64,000 bases of DNA from Amaurobius ferox (taxonomy: Eukaryota > Arthropoda > Arachnida > Araneae > Amaurobiidae): NCBI GenBank assembly GCA_951213105.1, contig OX578139.1, positions 71,631,754 to 71,695,753 of the forward strand, read 5' to 3'. Below are positions 23,519 through 34,703 of the stretch, one piece after another. The position numbers were made by a program, and so were the translations under genes. Below the pieces are notes generated by a model that did no database searches, was not told where the DNA came from, and worked only from the letters and a program-made list of their open reading frames with translations. Within the stretch, counting starts at the first letter, position 1, and every line of letters begins with the position of its first letter.

Positions 23519-25655
23519 TCTATATAAATAAAAATGAAAATCTGTCTGTCTGCCTGTCTGTCTCTCTGTCTGTGTGTTTGTCCCATCATCACGGGAGAAC
23601 GGCTGAACCGAATTTGATGAAATTTTGTGGGTAGCCTAGAAATAGACCCACTTAAAATTTAGTCCGTGATTTGAGTTTTTACGACCAGTGGTTCTCGAGA
23701 TATTAGTAAAAAACGAAATTTTCGTTTGTCTCATCATCACGGAAAAGCGGCTGAACCGAATTTAATGAAATTTTGTGGATAGCCTTGAAATAGACCCCAT
23801 AAATTTTGTCCAAGTTTCGAGTTTCTAAGACCTGGGGTTGTCGAGATATTAATGAAAAACGGAACTTTTTCTTAGGAGATCTACTCTCCAACTCCGTGGT
23901 TTATCCAAACGGAAAGGATGAAAATCGTTTGTTTAAAACGCCAAAATGAAATAAAACTTTATTTCCGAGTTTAGTACAGGATTTTTCATTAATTAGTCAC
24001 TATAGGAAAGCATGAATTGTTTGAAACATAAATTAAAATGGAAAAATCTACCTCCATGGTTCATCTTTCACAAATTTTTACTCAACGATGAAGAGTATAA
24101 AGAAATCAAAATGGCTATTTAATTTCACATTTTATGAGGAAGATTCTATCTTATATCATGTTGTTCGGCAATGGAATGAAATTAAATGTGTTGGTAATAT
24201 TTATTATTATTTTTTCTATTTGTATAATAAATAAATGGATGTAAAATATATTTTATAAATGAACGGTTTGATTGTTATTTTAATTATATATATTGCGGAC
24301 TGCGTACATCACTTTCATTTATTTAAGCATAAGAGGTTTCAACAGGATATTTTATTCTTCAGATCTGCAAATTCAGAGCTACGAATTTAGCGGAATATCT
24401 CTAAATAACTTGGTAGCTTTTCTTAAACTTTATCAAATTAGTGGAAATGTATCCAAATTGATGAAAATGGCCCAAATCAATCAATGAAATTAATATTGTT
24501 TTTTTAGAATAGAATACTGAAATGATGGTTCTGTAGCATTTGTCGGTCAGTTCATCCATCCTACTTAGTAACACATTGAAGGAATTTTTTTAATATCACC
24601 AAATTGGTAAAAATATTTTTAAATCCATAAAAATATCATGAAATTGATAAAATCGCGCTTACTAAATGAAATTAATTGTGTTTTGTTAGGGGATAGTATT
24701 GTGATGATGTTTCGTCAATTTGTCGCAAAATGGGACTATCAGTTCTACAGTCCCACTTGGCGATAAATTTGGGGATTGTTTAAGTTATCGCTAAATTGAC
24801 TAAAATGTCGCCAAACCTTCCATGGAGGTCGCATTATTCAGATGATATGATCTCCATCAATTTATTTGAAGCAAATGATATCATGTCGCTTAACAACGGA
24901 TTCAATATGTTATGCGGCATACGATTTTTATTAAATCTTTTCCGATTTGAATAATAAAAATATGTATATAAAATAAATTTCATTGACATTGCATTTTTGA
25001 CTGGATCAATTACGGTCTTCAGATTTAAAGGTCATTATTATTGGTATTTTCGGGGACTGTTGATTCAGGGATTATTGATATTTTCAAATTATTATGCCAT
25101 TGTTTCATTATGACGAAAATTGTTGAAACTCATATATAGTACGTTGTACAAGAAATCTTCTACAAATGCACGGGTATATCTTCTAATCTACGAGAATATA
25201 AGTAGTACAGGTATATTGGCATAAATTTTGATATATATTGGCATATATTGGAATCAATTACGACCTTCTGGTATTAAGTTTACGGGGATTTTTGATACTT
25301 TCAATTTATTACGTCATCTTTTTTATTTTGGCAAATATTTTTGAGACTCATATTGCAATACGGGTAAGCTTCTACTAACACACTGGCATATTTTCTAATC
25401 TGCGACAATATAAGTAGTACGGGGTTGCATATATTGATTCAATTCCTTTTTTTTGTAAATTTACTTACAAAAGGGGCCAGGATGCTTTATTCTTCAGATC
25501 TGCCCGTGAATATAATTTTGCATAGTGAGAACAGATATTCTTAAACTTCTCTTTATGAGCAATAAATTTAATATTTTAACAGAATTTGCACATGATTGCG
25601 AATTATAAATTTCTTTATATTATATACTCCGTAAGAAGAACGGGTATGCTGCTAG
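23519..25655 (+). mobile_element. Helitron family 1, copy c (complete ends)
   Basis: Preceded by A, starts TCTATATAAATAAAAATG at 23519, has the (TCTG)n tract, the box AACGGCTGAACCGAATTTGA and the long AT-rich body. It ends with the hairpin CCGTAAGAAGAACGG and GCTGCTAG (25648-25655) followed by T. Length 2137. No Rep/helicase. It lies about 70 bases left of the LTR retrotransposon. Confidence 0.75.
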
Positions 25656-25721
25656 TAATACATAAAAGTCAGTTTAATTTGAACATATGGCTTATAAGCC
25701 ACTTTCTTTACATATTTTAAT

Positions 25722-25726
25722 GTGGT
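25722..25726. repeat. Target-site duplication GTGGT, left copy
   Basis: Five bases immediately outside the left LTR, identical to 34699-34703 outside the right LTR. This proves the two LTRs belong to one insertion and fixes its ends. Confidence 0.93.
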
Positions 25727-26635
25727 TGTGGGACGTGGAAAATATATGTGATGCTTAAAGTTACAATTAAACATTATAATCAACATAAATTATATGGCCG
25801 TTGAACTCATTAGTGGAATTAACATTTAAACGTACATCGCTCGTTGTTGTGCCGCAATAACCCTCCAATTATTTTTACCTTTTGTGTAAGTCCTGAAAAG
25901 AATTCATTAATCATTACAAAAAGACTAGCCTATTTAAAACTTAAACAATTTCCTTTATTAACAACATCACTTTATCAAAAGCACTATTTTCAACAATATC
26001 AACTTTCAATTATTATCGATTTTCATTTAATATTTTAGTTCGGGGAGATATGACCAGTTAGTTAGCTTTCTAAATTGTCTAGGACCGGGGAAATGAGCAC
26101 ATACCTTACAGTTTAGACTTGGGCTCATCATCTCGCTTGCATCGGTCTTAGTGCTGACCGTACTGCCATAACTCTATGGTGTGTGGCTCCTACTCGTACG
26201 TTTCACCTCGACTGATACTTATATCTGCAACTGCTAGGTCATGGTCGCTTCGCTCCTTTTGTCAAAAACTCTTTTCACCAACACTTCGTATCAAAGTTAC
26301 TTCTACACCATTCTGGATCCGAGTTCGTTCTCTCCCATTTTTTATCGAAGTCACTTGGTTCCTTCGGCGGGGGGGGGGGGGGGGGGGAGGTAGCTCCACC
26401 CTTCTTCTCCTTGCTGTTCATTGGTTCTTCTGAACCCAATGGCATCACTTGACATTAACCAAGGGCTCTTTCAGCCCCCTTTGGCATGGGACACTCAAAT
26501 TTATTGTATTTGACCTAAAAGTTCACGTTGTTGTAAACTTCGGTGCCAGCCAGTCTGCACGCTTTGTTCGGTGTTCTGGCCACCATAAATACTGCAATAA
26601 ACATGCCTCATGTGAGGACATATTCTGGCCTCACA
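25727..26635 (-). repeat. 3' LTR (909 bp)
   Basis: Direct repeat of 33797-34698. On plus it starts TGTGGGACGTGG and ends GGCCTCACA; in the element's sense it runs TGTGAGGCC to CCCACA. It contains a 19-base G run near 26369-26387, and the palindrome CCTCATGTGAGG near its plus-strand right end. The short reading frames inside it are LTR sequence, not genes. Confidence 0.95.
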
Positions 26636-26648
26636 TATCTCCCCACAA
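26636..26648 (-). promoter_or_regulatory. Polypurine tract candidate
   Basis: On the minus strand TTTGTGGGGAGATA immediately precedes the 3' LTR. A short G/A-rich run touching the LTR is the expected plus-strand primer. A longer A-rich run lies about 15 bases further out. Confidence 0.6.
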
Positions 26649-29600
26649 ACAGAAAAAAAAGAACAAAAAAAAAATTTTAAACCATCAGAGTTCGAAACAA
26701 AAGTTCGATGCACTTGCAACTCTGTAATTGGCATTTTTCACTTTCTTTTGGACAACGTCCGTCCAGAAAAGTTCAACAGTCTTGCTGTAACAGAAAAGTT
26801 TTTTTGCACACATAATATACACAAAATAAACATAAGTTACGTACTCATGAACTTTACCAGGTCCAGCTTTCAATTGAAGCTAAATTAAATTTTGAGTATT
26901 TAAAAAGACTTTTAAACATATGCACATTCACTTTGAAATGTCACACACTACTATCTTCTCTTATATTATTAACATCATTAAACACTTTTTTTTTTTTTTT
27001 ACAAATCACACATTATTATTTTTTTGAACACAATTCTTTACATACTTCATCAAATATTTTTCTAAAATTGATAACTTTATCACATATATAACATTTTTGC
27101 TGAACCTTGATACTGGTACATACTTATTAATACAATCGCATATATATTTTTTTTTTTTTTTACATTAGCCATTAAAATATAGTTTTCACATAAGTCAGTA
27201 ACTTTAACTTTTCCACTGGGAATGACACATTTAGACATTTCCCTTTAATAGGCCATCTTGTCCCAGAATGTCAACAAACAACAACAACCCCTGATTTGTG
27301 ACAGGTACTGATTGATTACTTTGAAAAGGCCATTAGCAGAACCCCTTCTTTTCTTAAAAGCTACGATACCGGAAGTGCGAACCGGACACTGCGTTCAAAT
27401 TCCCTTTCCGAACTTCGGAACAGTGATCAGTCTGCAAAAGAGACCCTCGACAGAGATTCCTATCTATTTTAATCGTTTTTTTGAATGGTGATTAGCAGTA
27501 ACGCCCCAACTCAACTCCTCTTGCTATGACAAAGCAATGCAGTTTGAAGACGTTGAAATGGACAACGTGGTGCGCGAATTCAAGCGGGCTAACAGAAACA
27601 GCTTTTTAAAGGCGCTTGTAACAAAGTATTGTAAAAATTTTATTACCCATTCGGCGTGTTCTATAAACGTCGACTTATTCTTTTTAAATATAAACCTGTT
27701 CATCAATTTAATTATATTATTTATTCCTATCTGCTATTGAACCATTATACTTGCATGCTGCAGATGGACTTGTACATCATTTGCCTTTTATAACTCTCTC
27801 TTTTTTTTTAAAACTGAACTTAAAAAAGCTCCCTTCTTTAAATATTATTTATTAGGTTCCTTTGAGGTGGCTTGTATTATTATCAAAATCATCTTAATGG
27901 TACCTTCTATTACAGCATGTATACCCCTTTTATACTCATTTCATGTAAAATTTAACATTATTTTATTGTATTATTTATTATTTAAATTTTACCTTTCCAT
28001 TTGATGTTGATATTCTCTCTTATTTAATTTTGTTTTCTCCATGCCTTTCATAAGACATTGAAGTTAAAAAAAAATTGAAATTTTTTTTTTTTTTTTTGAA
28101 ATTTAAATTTTTTTTTTAATTTTTAAATTTAATTTTAAACTTTTAAAGTTTTTGATATATTTTATTTAAATTTTATTTATTTTAACTCCTTGCTTAATAC
28201 TTTCATAACTTTTATATTTTATATAAAATTATTTCATCTTTTTAAACACACTTAAGACTTTATTTTCTTGTCTAAAAAAACCCTTTATTTACCTAATTGC
28301 AAATTTTGATATTATATCTTTAACAATTGAAATCCTTTTCATTTATTATTTATATATCCTTTTTGAACGCGGATTTATTTACTCACCGTATCTATAAAAG
28401 TTATCATATTTATGTATTTCAATTTATTTTTAATTATTTATTTTGACATTTTATTAACTGCGGCTAACCCCTTTATCGCCGTAATACATATTATCATTTA
28501 TGTATTTACCTATGTGACATTTATTTCATCCTAATTTATTTTATTTCTTTCATAAAATTTCTCAACACCTTATTCAGATTATATTTTTCACACAATTTAA
28601 TATTTACAAATACCTAAACACCAATTATGTGACATTAATAACAGAGTATATATATATATATTTACGTAGATTGTGTGTGTGCCGTTTGTTTACACACACT
28701 TCAAATGCTGCAGTATGTCATCGATAACTTTAATGTTTTTATTTACATTCCCCACTGACATCTGAGTGCCCTATTATTTAACATTCATTTATTCATTCCG
28801 TATTTATCTATATTCATTATATATCTATCTCACATTTATTTATTATCGTACAATTTTCCACAACATTACCTACATTTTATTTTCATTACCATATTTATTT
28901 ACATTTTATTTTCATATCCATAATTTATTTATACACACATGATTATCGCAACCTTTCCTTACGATGGAAATAACCAACAAAAATGCTTTATTTCGCACTC
29001 AAAATTCTTCACTTATTATTTATTTTTTTATTTCAACCCTTTTTTAACACTTTTGTGAAATTATTCATTTCTTCACTAAACAAAATTTTAACTAAATTTA
29101 TTTACATTTATCCTTTCATTTTAGGATTAATTTAGTTACTTAAATTGCCTAAACAATTTATATATTCATGAAAAATTTATTCCGTAAACAAAATTTTAAC
29201 TAAATTTAATTCATTTATCCTATCACTTTAGGATTAATTTAGTTACTTAAATTGCCTATACAATTTATATATTCATGAAAAATTTATTCCGTAAACAAAA
29301 TTTTAACTAAATTTAATTCATTTATCCTATCACTCTAGGATTTATTTAGTTATTTAAATTGCTTATACAATTATATTCTTCTTCAAACATTTACCTAATC
29401 ATTTTCAATGCATTTTTCACTTTTGACCATTCCTACAAGAGATATCGTGTCCTCGGTTGCCTTATTGCAACGGGCACTTTACAGCTACTTTTACTGCTCA
29501 TAAATTAACATTTTAAACTCAAATTGATTTAAAACTTTCAATTATTTATGCCTTTATTTACTTTTTTGACATAAAATTTATATCATCTATGAATAATCTC

Positions 29601-30198
29601 TAATATTCTCACTTTCAGATCATTACTTATTTTTTTATTTTACTTAAATCTGTCATTCAATTTTTAAGCCTCAAGACTCTTCCCTCAAAAGACCTCTTCC
29701 CTCAGAAGATTTTTGCCTTTGAACAATGAAGTATTTGACTTATCCTGAACAATGAAGTATTTGACTGGACTGCCTGCACAACATTGCCCTTGCCTGGATT
29801 TGTCTCCAGACCTTATATCTACACACTTAGGTAACATATTTTGATTTTACCTTTCATTTTGTAGATTTATTTGCATAAATTAATCTCTGAATAATCTTCT
29901 GATCACATGTACATTTGAGTTAACATTATAAATTATATATAATATTATTTTTAAATAAGAACCATTTGTACACTTATTATCAATTTTTGTAACTTTCATA
30001 CCATGTTTATTTTTAAATCATTCAATGATTATCCATATCTTTTTCTTTGAAATTTATATCATTTTCATTCATAAACAATTCTTTCCTTATTGCCTTTTTT
30101 TTTTTTTTGAAATTCATATCATTATCCATTTTTTCATTTTTGAAAATTTTTTCCATTCCAGATCATTTTTCCTTTAATTCATTTTTGATTTGTTATTC
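26649..30198. other. Long non-coding internal region of the LTR element
   Basis: About 3.5 kb between the end of ORF2 and the polypurine tract, where RT, RNase H and integrase would normally be encoded. It is extremely AT-rich, poor in G on plus (A-rich in the sense orientation) and has no frame with a domain on either strand. It includes long T runs (for example 26989-27000, 28081-28097) and the tandem repeat at 29081-29395. I see no eroded RT motif, so it looks like replacement sequence and not a decayed pol. Confidence 0.7.
29081..29395. repeat. Three tandem copies of a 107-108 bp unit
   Basis: Units start with CAAAATTTTAACTAAATTTA at 29081, 29189 and 29296 and share ATTTAGTTACTTAAATTGCC and TATTCATGAAAAATTTATTC. 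The third copy is the most diverged and partial. They lie within the non-coding region of the LTR element, in the sequence preceding its 3' LTR. Confidence 0.9.
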
Positions 30199-32504
30199 TT
30201 ATCTCTTTCTCATTTTACAATTCTTCAGGTACCAATCATCAGCAAAATTTGAATTTTTAAAATTTCTTGATTTCTTGAAACAATTTTGACCCGGCTTTCT
30301 CTCCCCATGTTCATGAATAGTACATTCAATCTCATTTGTGTTAAAAATATGTATTTCATTTAGTAACTTTAATTTCTGCCTAACATACTCTTTATATTTG
30401 TTTTGACTTTCAATTACTTCTGAATCTACTTTTAGAATATCATTACCTTCATTATCATTGTGTTTACCATCCCTGATTATTTTATTATTTTCATTTTGAA
30501 CATTTTTACAAACCTTTGAATTTTGTGTTTGTTGAAACTTATTATTTTCATCATTCAACTCATCCATTATTTTATTTTCAAGAGCATTTGGCTTATTATT
30601 ATCATGATTTCTATTTTCATTTTCATTTTGAATTTGTTGAAAATTAAAATTTTGATTTTTCCTTTCCAAAACTTCCATTATTCTATTTTCAAAAGATTTT
30701 TGAGTATTTGCATTATCATGACTTTGACTTTCATTTTGTATTTCTTGACACTTAATAATTTCATTCTGTTTTTCTTGAAAATTAACAATTTGAGTATTTT
30801 TTTCATTATGATTTTGATTTTGACTTTGCATTTCTTCAAACCTTTTACTTTCATTTGCATTTTGTACCCTTTGAATTTTAACATTTTCATTTTGCATAAT
30901 TTCATGATCAATATTTTCAAAATTTTTATCACCTTTTTGATTTTGCATAATTTTGATATCCGTATTTTCGCTTCCATGCTGAATATTTTCATTCATATCT
31001 TGAACATTTTCAATATGTACACTTTGTACAGAATAGCAATTTTTTGATTGAATCTCAATTATTTCACCGTTACCGTTATATTTATTTTCACTTTGTAACT
31101 TTTGTGCTATATGACATTTTTTTGCGTGAATATCATCGATTTCACTGTCCATATCATATTTTTCCATCAATTCTTCCGCACTTTGTACATTTTGTTCGAT
31201 ATAACATTGGGTAGCGTGAATTTTAATTGGTTCATCTTTCATGTTATATTTATTTCTAATGATCAATATTTTTGCTTTTCCAATTTCAATTATTCGAAAC
31301 GGTCCTTGAAATCTATCTTGAAACATATTTGGTTTATTTTCCTCTTTCAAAAATACGGTATCTCCGATTTGCATTTCTTCATTAGTAATTGTTTTGAAAT
31401 TTTTAATCACTCCTACTCGCATATTTTGATTTAACGTAATTTTAACCTTCTTTTGATTGCTAATTACAATATGAATTTTGTTATTTTTTATTTCAGTTCG
31501 AATTGCACCAAATGGAAAGAGTAATTTTGCGTGTTTTGTGGGGATAAAGATAACCTCCTTATCCGGAATTTCCTGACTTATGTCGAATTGTTCTGCAATC
31601 AACTGACCTTGTTGCAAAGCTATCCTGCGTGTGAGCGTGACATAGACTTCGTCGTCAAGATTTGACTCTTCATTACCACATTTTTTTTTAGCAAATTCAC
31701 TAACCTTTCCATTTTTAGGAAAATTGGCCTCATCGACCTGTGCAATTTTTTTACTGTCATGATACTCATTTTTATTATTTCCATTAAATTCCAAAATGCT
31801 TTTAACTTCATCATGTGTGACAATTTGATTTTTCGACTTCGTAACAATTTTAAAATTATTTTCTGTATCAATATTTTTATTATTTTCATTATTTGAAGAA
31901 GTATAGTCATTAACATGGCTACCTTTATTATTTTGTGAATCAATTTGTGAAACTTTACAACTAGTTTCCTTAATTTTATCAAACTTTTTATTCTCGATCT
32001 GAGTCGATTTTGAGTTAACTTCATTTTTGTGCTCATCATTTAAATTTATTTTTGCATTGCACGCCTCATTTTCATTTTTATTAATTTCTTTAACTCCTGT
32101 ATTTTCCTTAATATTCTTTTTATTGATATTTGCCTCACTTTTTAGACTTTTAACGAATTCTTCATCGAAGCGGACCCATCCGGGCCGTGCCAACGACTCT
32201 ACAATAGAATCAAGAATTGGATCTCTTATGCAAGAAACATGGGTGAATTTTTGCATGCTTTCAATATTATTTATATTTTTATTGTTATTTTGACTTTCAT
32301 TTTCATTATGTTGATTTGCTTCAATTATATTTAACTGTAAATTGGGACCTGGGCTTCGCGTGCGACCCTCCCTTTTATCATTTTGCATTTTATTTGCGTT
32401 TTCATTTAAATTCAATACCTCATTTCGCGTTTGCATTTTTTTTTCTTTCGATTGGGACTTTGGTCTATTTATTAAATTTTGACTTGGCCAAAGCCCCTCC
32501 CTCA
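30199..32504 (-). CDS. ORF2 of the LTR element: linker/GPY-F fusion with Asn-rich tail, read by -1 frameshift from gag
   Basis: The frame is open from inside the gag end (CTG codon after the slippery site) to the stop at 30199. An internal ATG at 32436 would give 745 residues. Counting from that ATG: residues 1-260 are low-complexity and rich in Asn, Glu and Lys, with one denser patch (about 63-98, containing SLARPGWVRFDEEF). Residues about 262-346 resemble the linker between protease and RT in Ty3/Gypsy Pol (VYVTLTRRIALQQGQ, then KIHIVISN, KITLNQNMRVGVI). Residues about 355-410 resemble the integrase C-terminal GPY/F domain (IGDTVFLKEEN, DRFQGPFRIIEIG, IKIHATQCY). A weak repeat of about 30 residues follows, three times, around IHATQCYIEQ, IHAKKCHIAQ and IQSKNCYSVQ; then a long Asn/Gln-rich tail. 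No DTG/DSG protease, YxDD RT or DDE integrase motif is present. The domain calls are from pattern only; the function of the protein is unknown. Confidence 0.75.
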
Positions 32505-32511
32505 GTTTAAA
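32454..32511 (-). promoter_or_regulatory. -1 programmed ribosomal frameshift signal at the gag/ORF2 junction
   Basis: On the minus strand gag ends TCT TTA AAC TGA, so the heptamer T TTA AAC (32505-32511) is in the exact X XXY YYZ register and abuts the stop. Slipping back one base leads into the ORF2 frame, which is open across the junction. Seven bases downstream GGGGCTTTGG (32488-32497) can pair with CCAAAGTCCC (32454-32463) over 10 bp with one G-U wobble and a 24-base loop. Heptamer, spacer and stem all fit known retroviral and coronaviral -1 signals. No experiment supports it yet. Confidence 0.85.
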
Positions 32512-33455
32512 GACCCGTGATTTTGACTGCTTTCTTTCGGAATAGTTTGGGTATTTGACCGACTATCCTTTCGTTCTCTGAATCCGCTATTTTGAGTGTT
32601 ACGAAAACCATTTCTTTGCCCATTTCTTATATTTTGACTCCCATATTTATTTTCCCCATAATAATTTTGTCCGTTTTGATTATGCCAACACGTAGAAAAA
32701 TAATGACCTCTTTTCCCGCATCCTATGCAATATACATTTTCATTTTGTGATTTTTCCTGTATTCCCCGTTGATTACCATTAACTTTTCTAGCATTATTCT
32801 CCTTGCGATACACTGCATTGATTTCCGAGCGGTCACACTCCTCCTCCATAATTTTCTCCAGATTTTCTGCGAATTCAACTGCTTTATCAAAATTAGTAAT
32901 ATTTATTTTCTTTATTTCAAATGCAATATCTCCTCTTAAAGTTTCTAAAAATTTAACTAACATGATATTATTTTTAATTTCAAACATTTCATTAGTTGAG
33001 TTATTTCCTACAAAATCATTTGTTGCATTTGAAATATTTAACGCTAGCTCAGCAACTTTCATGCCTGGCGTCATTCTAATTTTATTTAAATTTATTTGCT
33101 TTTGAAGCATAGTTACAGATGGCTTAAATTGTTTAATCAAAATTTGTTTAACTTCTCCCATGTTGCTTGAATTCTGCAATTCCCTTTTTTTTGTCAGAAA
33201 TTCTAACGCTTTTTCCTTCAATCTAGTTTTTAAAATTATAACTTTATTCTCTTCTGACCACTCGGCCATACCAGCGATATTTTCAAACTGCGTAAAAAAA
33301 AATTCAATGTCCTCATTATCTTTTCCATTAAACAGAGGTAACAGATTTATTAAATTAAAGTTTTCCATTCTTGTTCTCTGATTTTCACTTATTCTTATTT
33401 GTGATCTATCGGGAGACATTTGACGTCTCGAATTTCGTGTATTCCTTTTAGGCAT
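32502..33455 (-). CDS. gag: Gag polyprotein of the LTR retrotransposon
   Basis: 317 residues from the ATG at 33455. Gag forms the particle that packages the element's RNA. The start is basic (residues 1-30, Arg-rich). A helical capsid-like region of the Ty3/Gypsy type follows (about 35-205), including LLPLFNGKDNEDIEFFFTQF and ILKTRLKEKALEFL. Then a basic region and a single zinc knuckle C-x2-C-x4-H-x4-C (Cys243, Cys246, His251, Cys256). The C-terminus is rich in Asn, Gly, Arg and Gln. It is intact, without stops, which agrees with the young LTRs. It ends on the frameshift signal, so a fraction of products should extend into ORF2. The Gly/Asn-rich tail is longer than in minimal Gags. Confidence 0.9.
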   Translation of the reverse strand: MPKRNTRNSRRQMSPDRSQIRISENQRTRMENFNLINLLPLFNGKDNEDIEFFFTQFENIAGMAEWSEENKVIILKTRLKEKALEFLTKKRELQNSSNMGEVKQILIKQFKPSVTMLQKQINLNKIRMTPGMKVAELALNISNATNDFVGNNSTNEMFEIKNNIMLVKFLETLRGDIAFEIKKINITNFDKAVEFAENLEKIMEEECDRSEINAVYRKENNARKVNGNQRGIQEKSQNENVYCIGCGKRGHYFSTCWHNQNGQNYYGENKYGSQNIRNGQRNGFRNTQNSGFRERKDSRSNTQTIPKESSQNHGSLN

Positions 33456-33796
33456 TTACAACAACAAGTTTCCCTTCCAAAATTTTCTAACTTAATCTAA
33501 ACACATCAATACACTTAAAAATATACTGCATATAAAATACTTCATGCAACAAAATATTCTTAACATATCATAAATTTTTCACACATTATTTTCAACTATA
33601 ATATATTCACAAGATTTTTCATTTTCAAAGTGATTGTGCATATTTTTTTTTACCAATGCAAAATATCTGGTCAACATATGCTCCCCAAAAATTTTCATTC
33701 ATTTCTTTATTTAAATTATTTTTATTCACCTCAGTATTTTTCATTAAAATTTTCTTTTAAATTTATGACTTACACAAAAGCGTCACGGTAACCAAA
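33456..33796 (-). other. Leader between 5' LTR and gag, with primer-binding-site candidate
   Basis: Two bases inside the 5' LTR the minus strand reads TGGTTACCGTGACGC (about 33780-33794). TGG is the complement of a tRNA CCA end, so this is the likely primer-binding site; I have not assigned the tRNA. The rest of the leader is A-rich in sense orientation, has no frame, and presumably includes the packaging signal. Confidence 0.6.
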
Positions 33797-34698
33797 TGTG
33801 GGACGTGGAAAATATATGTGATGCTTAAAGTTACAATTAAACATTATAATCAACATAAATTATATGGCCGTTGAACTCATTAGTGGAATTAACATTTAAA
33901 CGTACATCGCTCGTTGTTGTGCCGCAATAACCCTCCAATTATTTTTACCTTTTGTGTAAGTCCTGAAAAGAATTCATTAATCATTACAAAAAGACTAGCC
34001 TATTTAAAACTTAAACAATTTCCTTTATTAACAACATCACTTTATCAAAAGCACTATTTTCAACAATATCAACTTTCAATTATTATCGATTTTCATTTAA
34101 TATTTTAGTTCGGGGAGATATGACCAGTTAGTTAGCTTTCTAAATTGTCTAGGACCGGGGAAATGAGCACATACCTTACAGTTTAGACTTGGGCTCATCA
34201 TCTCGCTTGCATCGGTCTTAGTGCTGACCGTACTGCCATAACTCTATGGTGTGTGGCTCCTACTCGTACGTTTCACCTCGACTGATACTTATATCTGCAA
34301 CTGCTAGGTCATGGTCGCTTCGCTCCTTTTGTCAAAAACTCTTTTCACCAACACTTCGTATCAAAGTTACTTCTACACCATTCTGGATCCGAGTTCGTTC
34401 TCTCCCATTTTTTATCGAAGTCACTTGGTTCCTTCGGCGGGGGGGGGGGGAGGTAGCTCCACCCTTCTTCTCCTTGCTGTTCATTGGTTCTTCTGAACCC
34501 AATGGCATCACTTGACATTAACCAAGGGCTCTTTCAGCCCCCTTTGGCATGGGAGACTCAAATTTATTGTATTTGACCTAAAAGTTCACGTTGTTGTAAA
34601 GTTCGGTGCCAGCCAGTCTGCACGCTTTGTTCGGTGTTCTGGCCACCATAAATACTGCAATAAACATGCCTCATGTGAGGACATATTCTGGCCTCACA
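33797..34698 (-). repeat. 5' LTR (902 bp)
   Basis: Same sequence as 25727-26635 apart from about two substitutions and a 12-base instead of 19-base G run (34439-34450). In the element's sense it begins TGTGAGGCC and should hold the promoter and polyadenylation signal; an AATAAA lies on the minus strand near 34027-34032. Confidence 0.95.
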
Positions 34699-34703
34699 GT
34701 GGT
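34699..34703. repeat. Target-site duplication GTGGT, right copy
   Basis: Identical to 25722-25726 and immediately outside the right LTR. Confidence 0.93.

Larger units (their letters stand above)
25727..34698 (-). mobile_element. Recently inserted non-autonomous LTR retrotransposon (Ty3/Gypsy-like Gag)
   Basis: About 8.97 kb. The LTRs (25727-26635 and 33797-34698) begin TGTG and end CACA and are nearly identical. I found two substitutions (a C/G difference near 26491/34556 and another near 26537/34601) plus a poly-G tract of 19 versus 12. The order on the minus strand is: 5' LTR (33797-34698), primer-binding-site candidate, leader, gag, -1 frameshift signal, ORF2, a 3.5-kb non-coding stretch, polypurine tract, 3' LTR (25727-26635). 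The target duplication is GTGGT. No protease, reverse transcriptase, RNase H or integrase catalytic core is seen, so mobilisation would need enzymes in trans. Confidence 0.93.

Noticed and set aside
25844..26433. Paired identical short frames at 25844-26433 and 33914-34515 as duplicated genes
   Set aside because: They lie wholly within the LTRs and their identity is explained by LTR duplication.
30523..31434. Phe/Ile-rich plus-strand frames at 30523-31047 and 31102-31434 as membrane proteins
   Set aside because: They are antisense shadows of the Asn/Lys/Glu-rich ORF2 on the minus strand.
30199..32436. ORF2 as an envelope protein
   Set aside because: No signal peptide, transmembrane segment or cysteine pattern of an envelope; it contains linker-like and GPY/F-like segments and fuses to Gag by frameshift.
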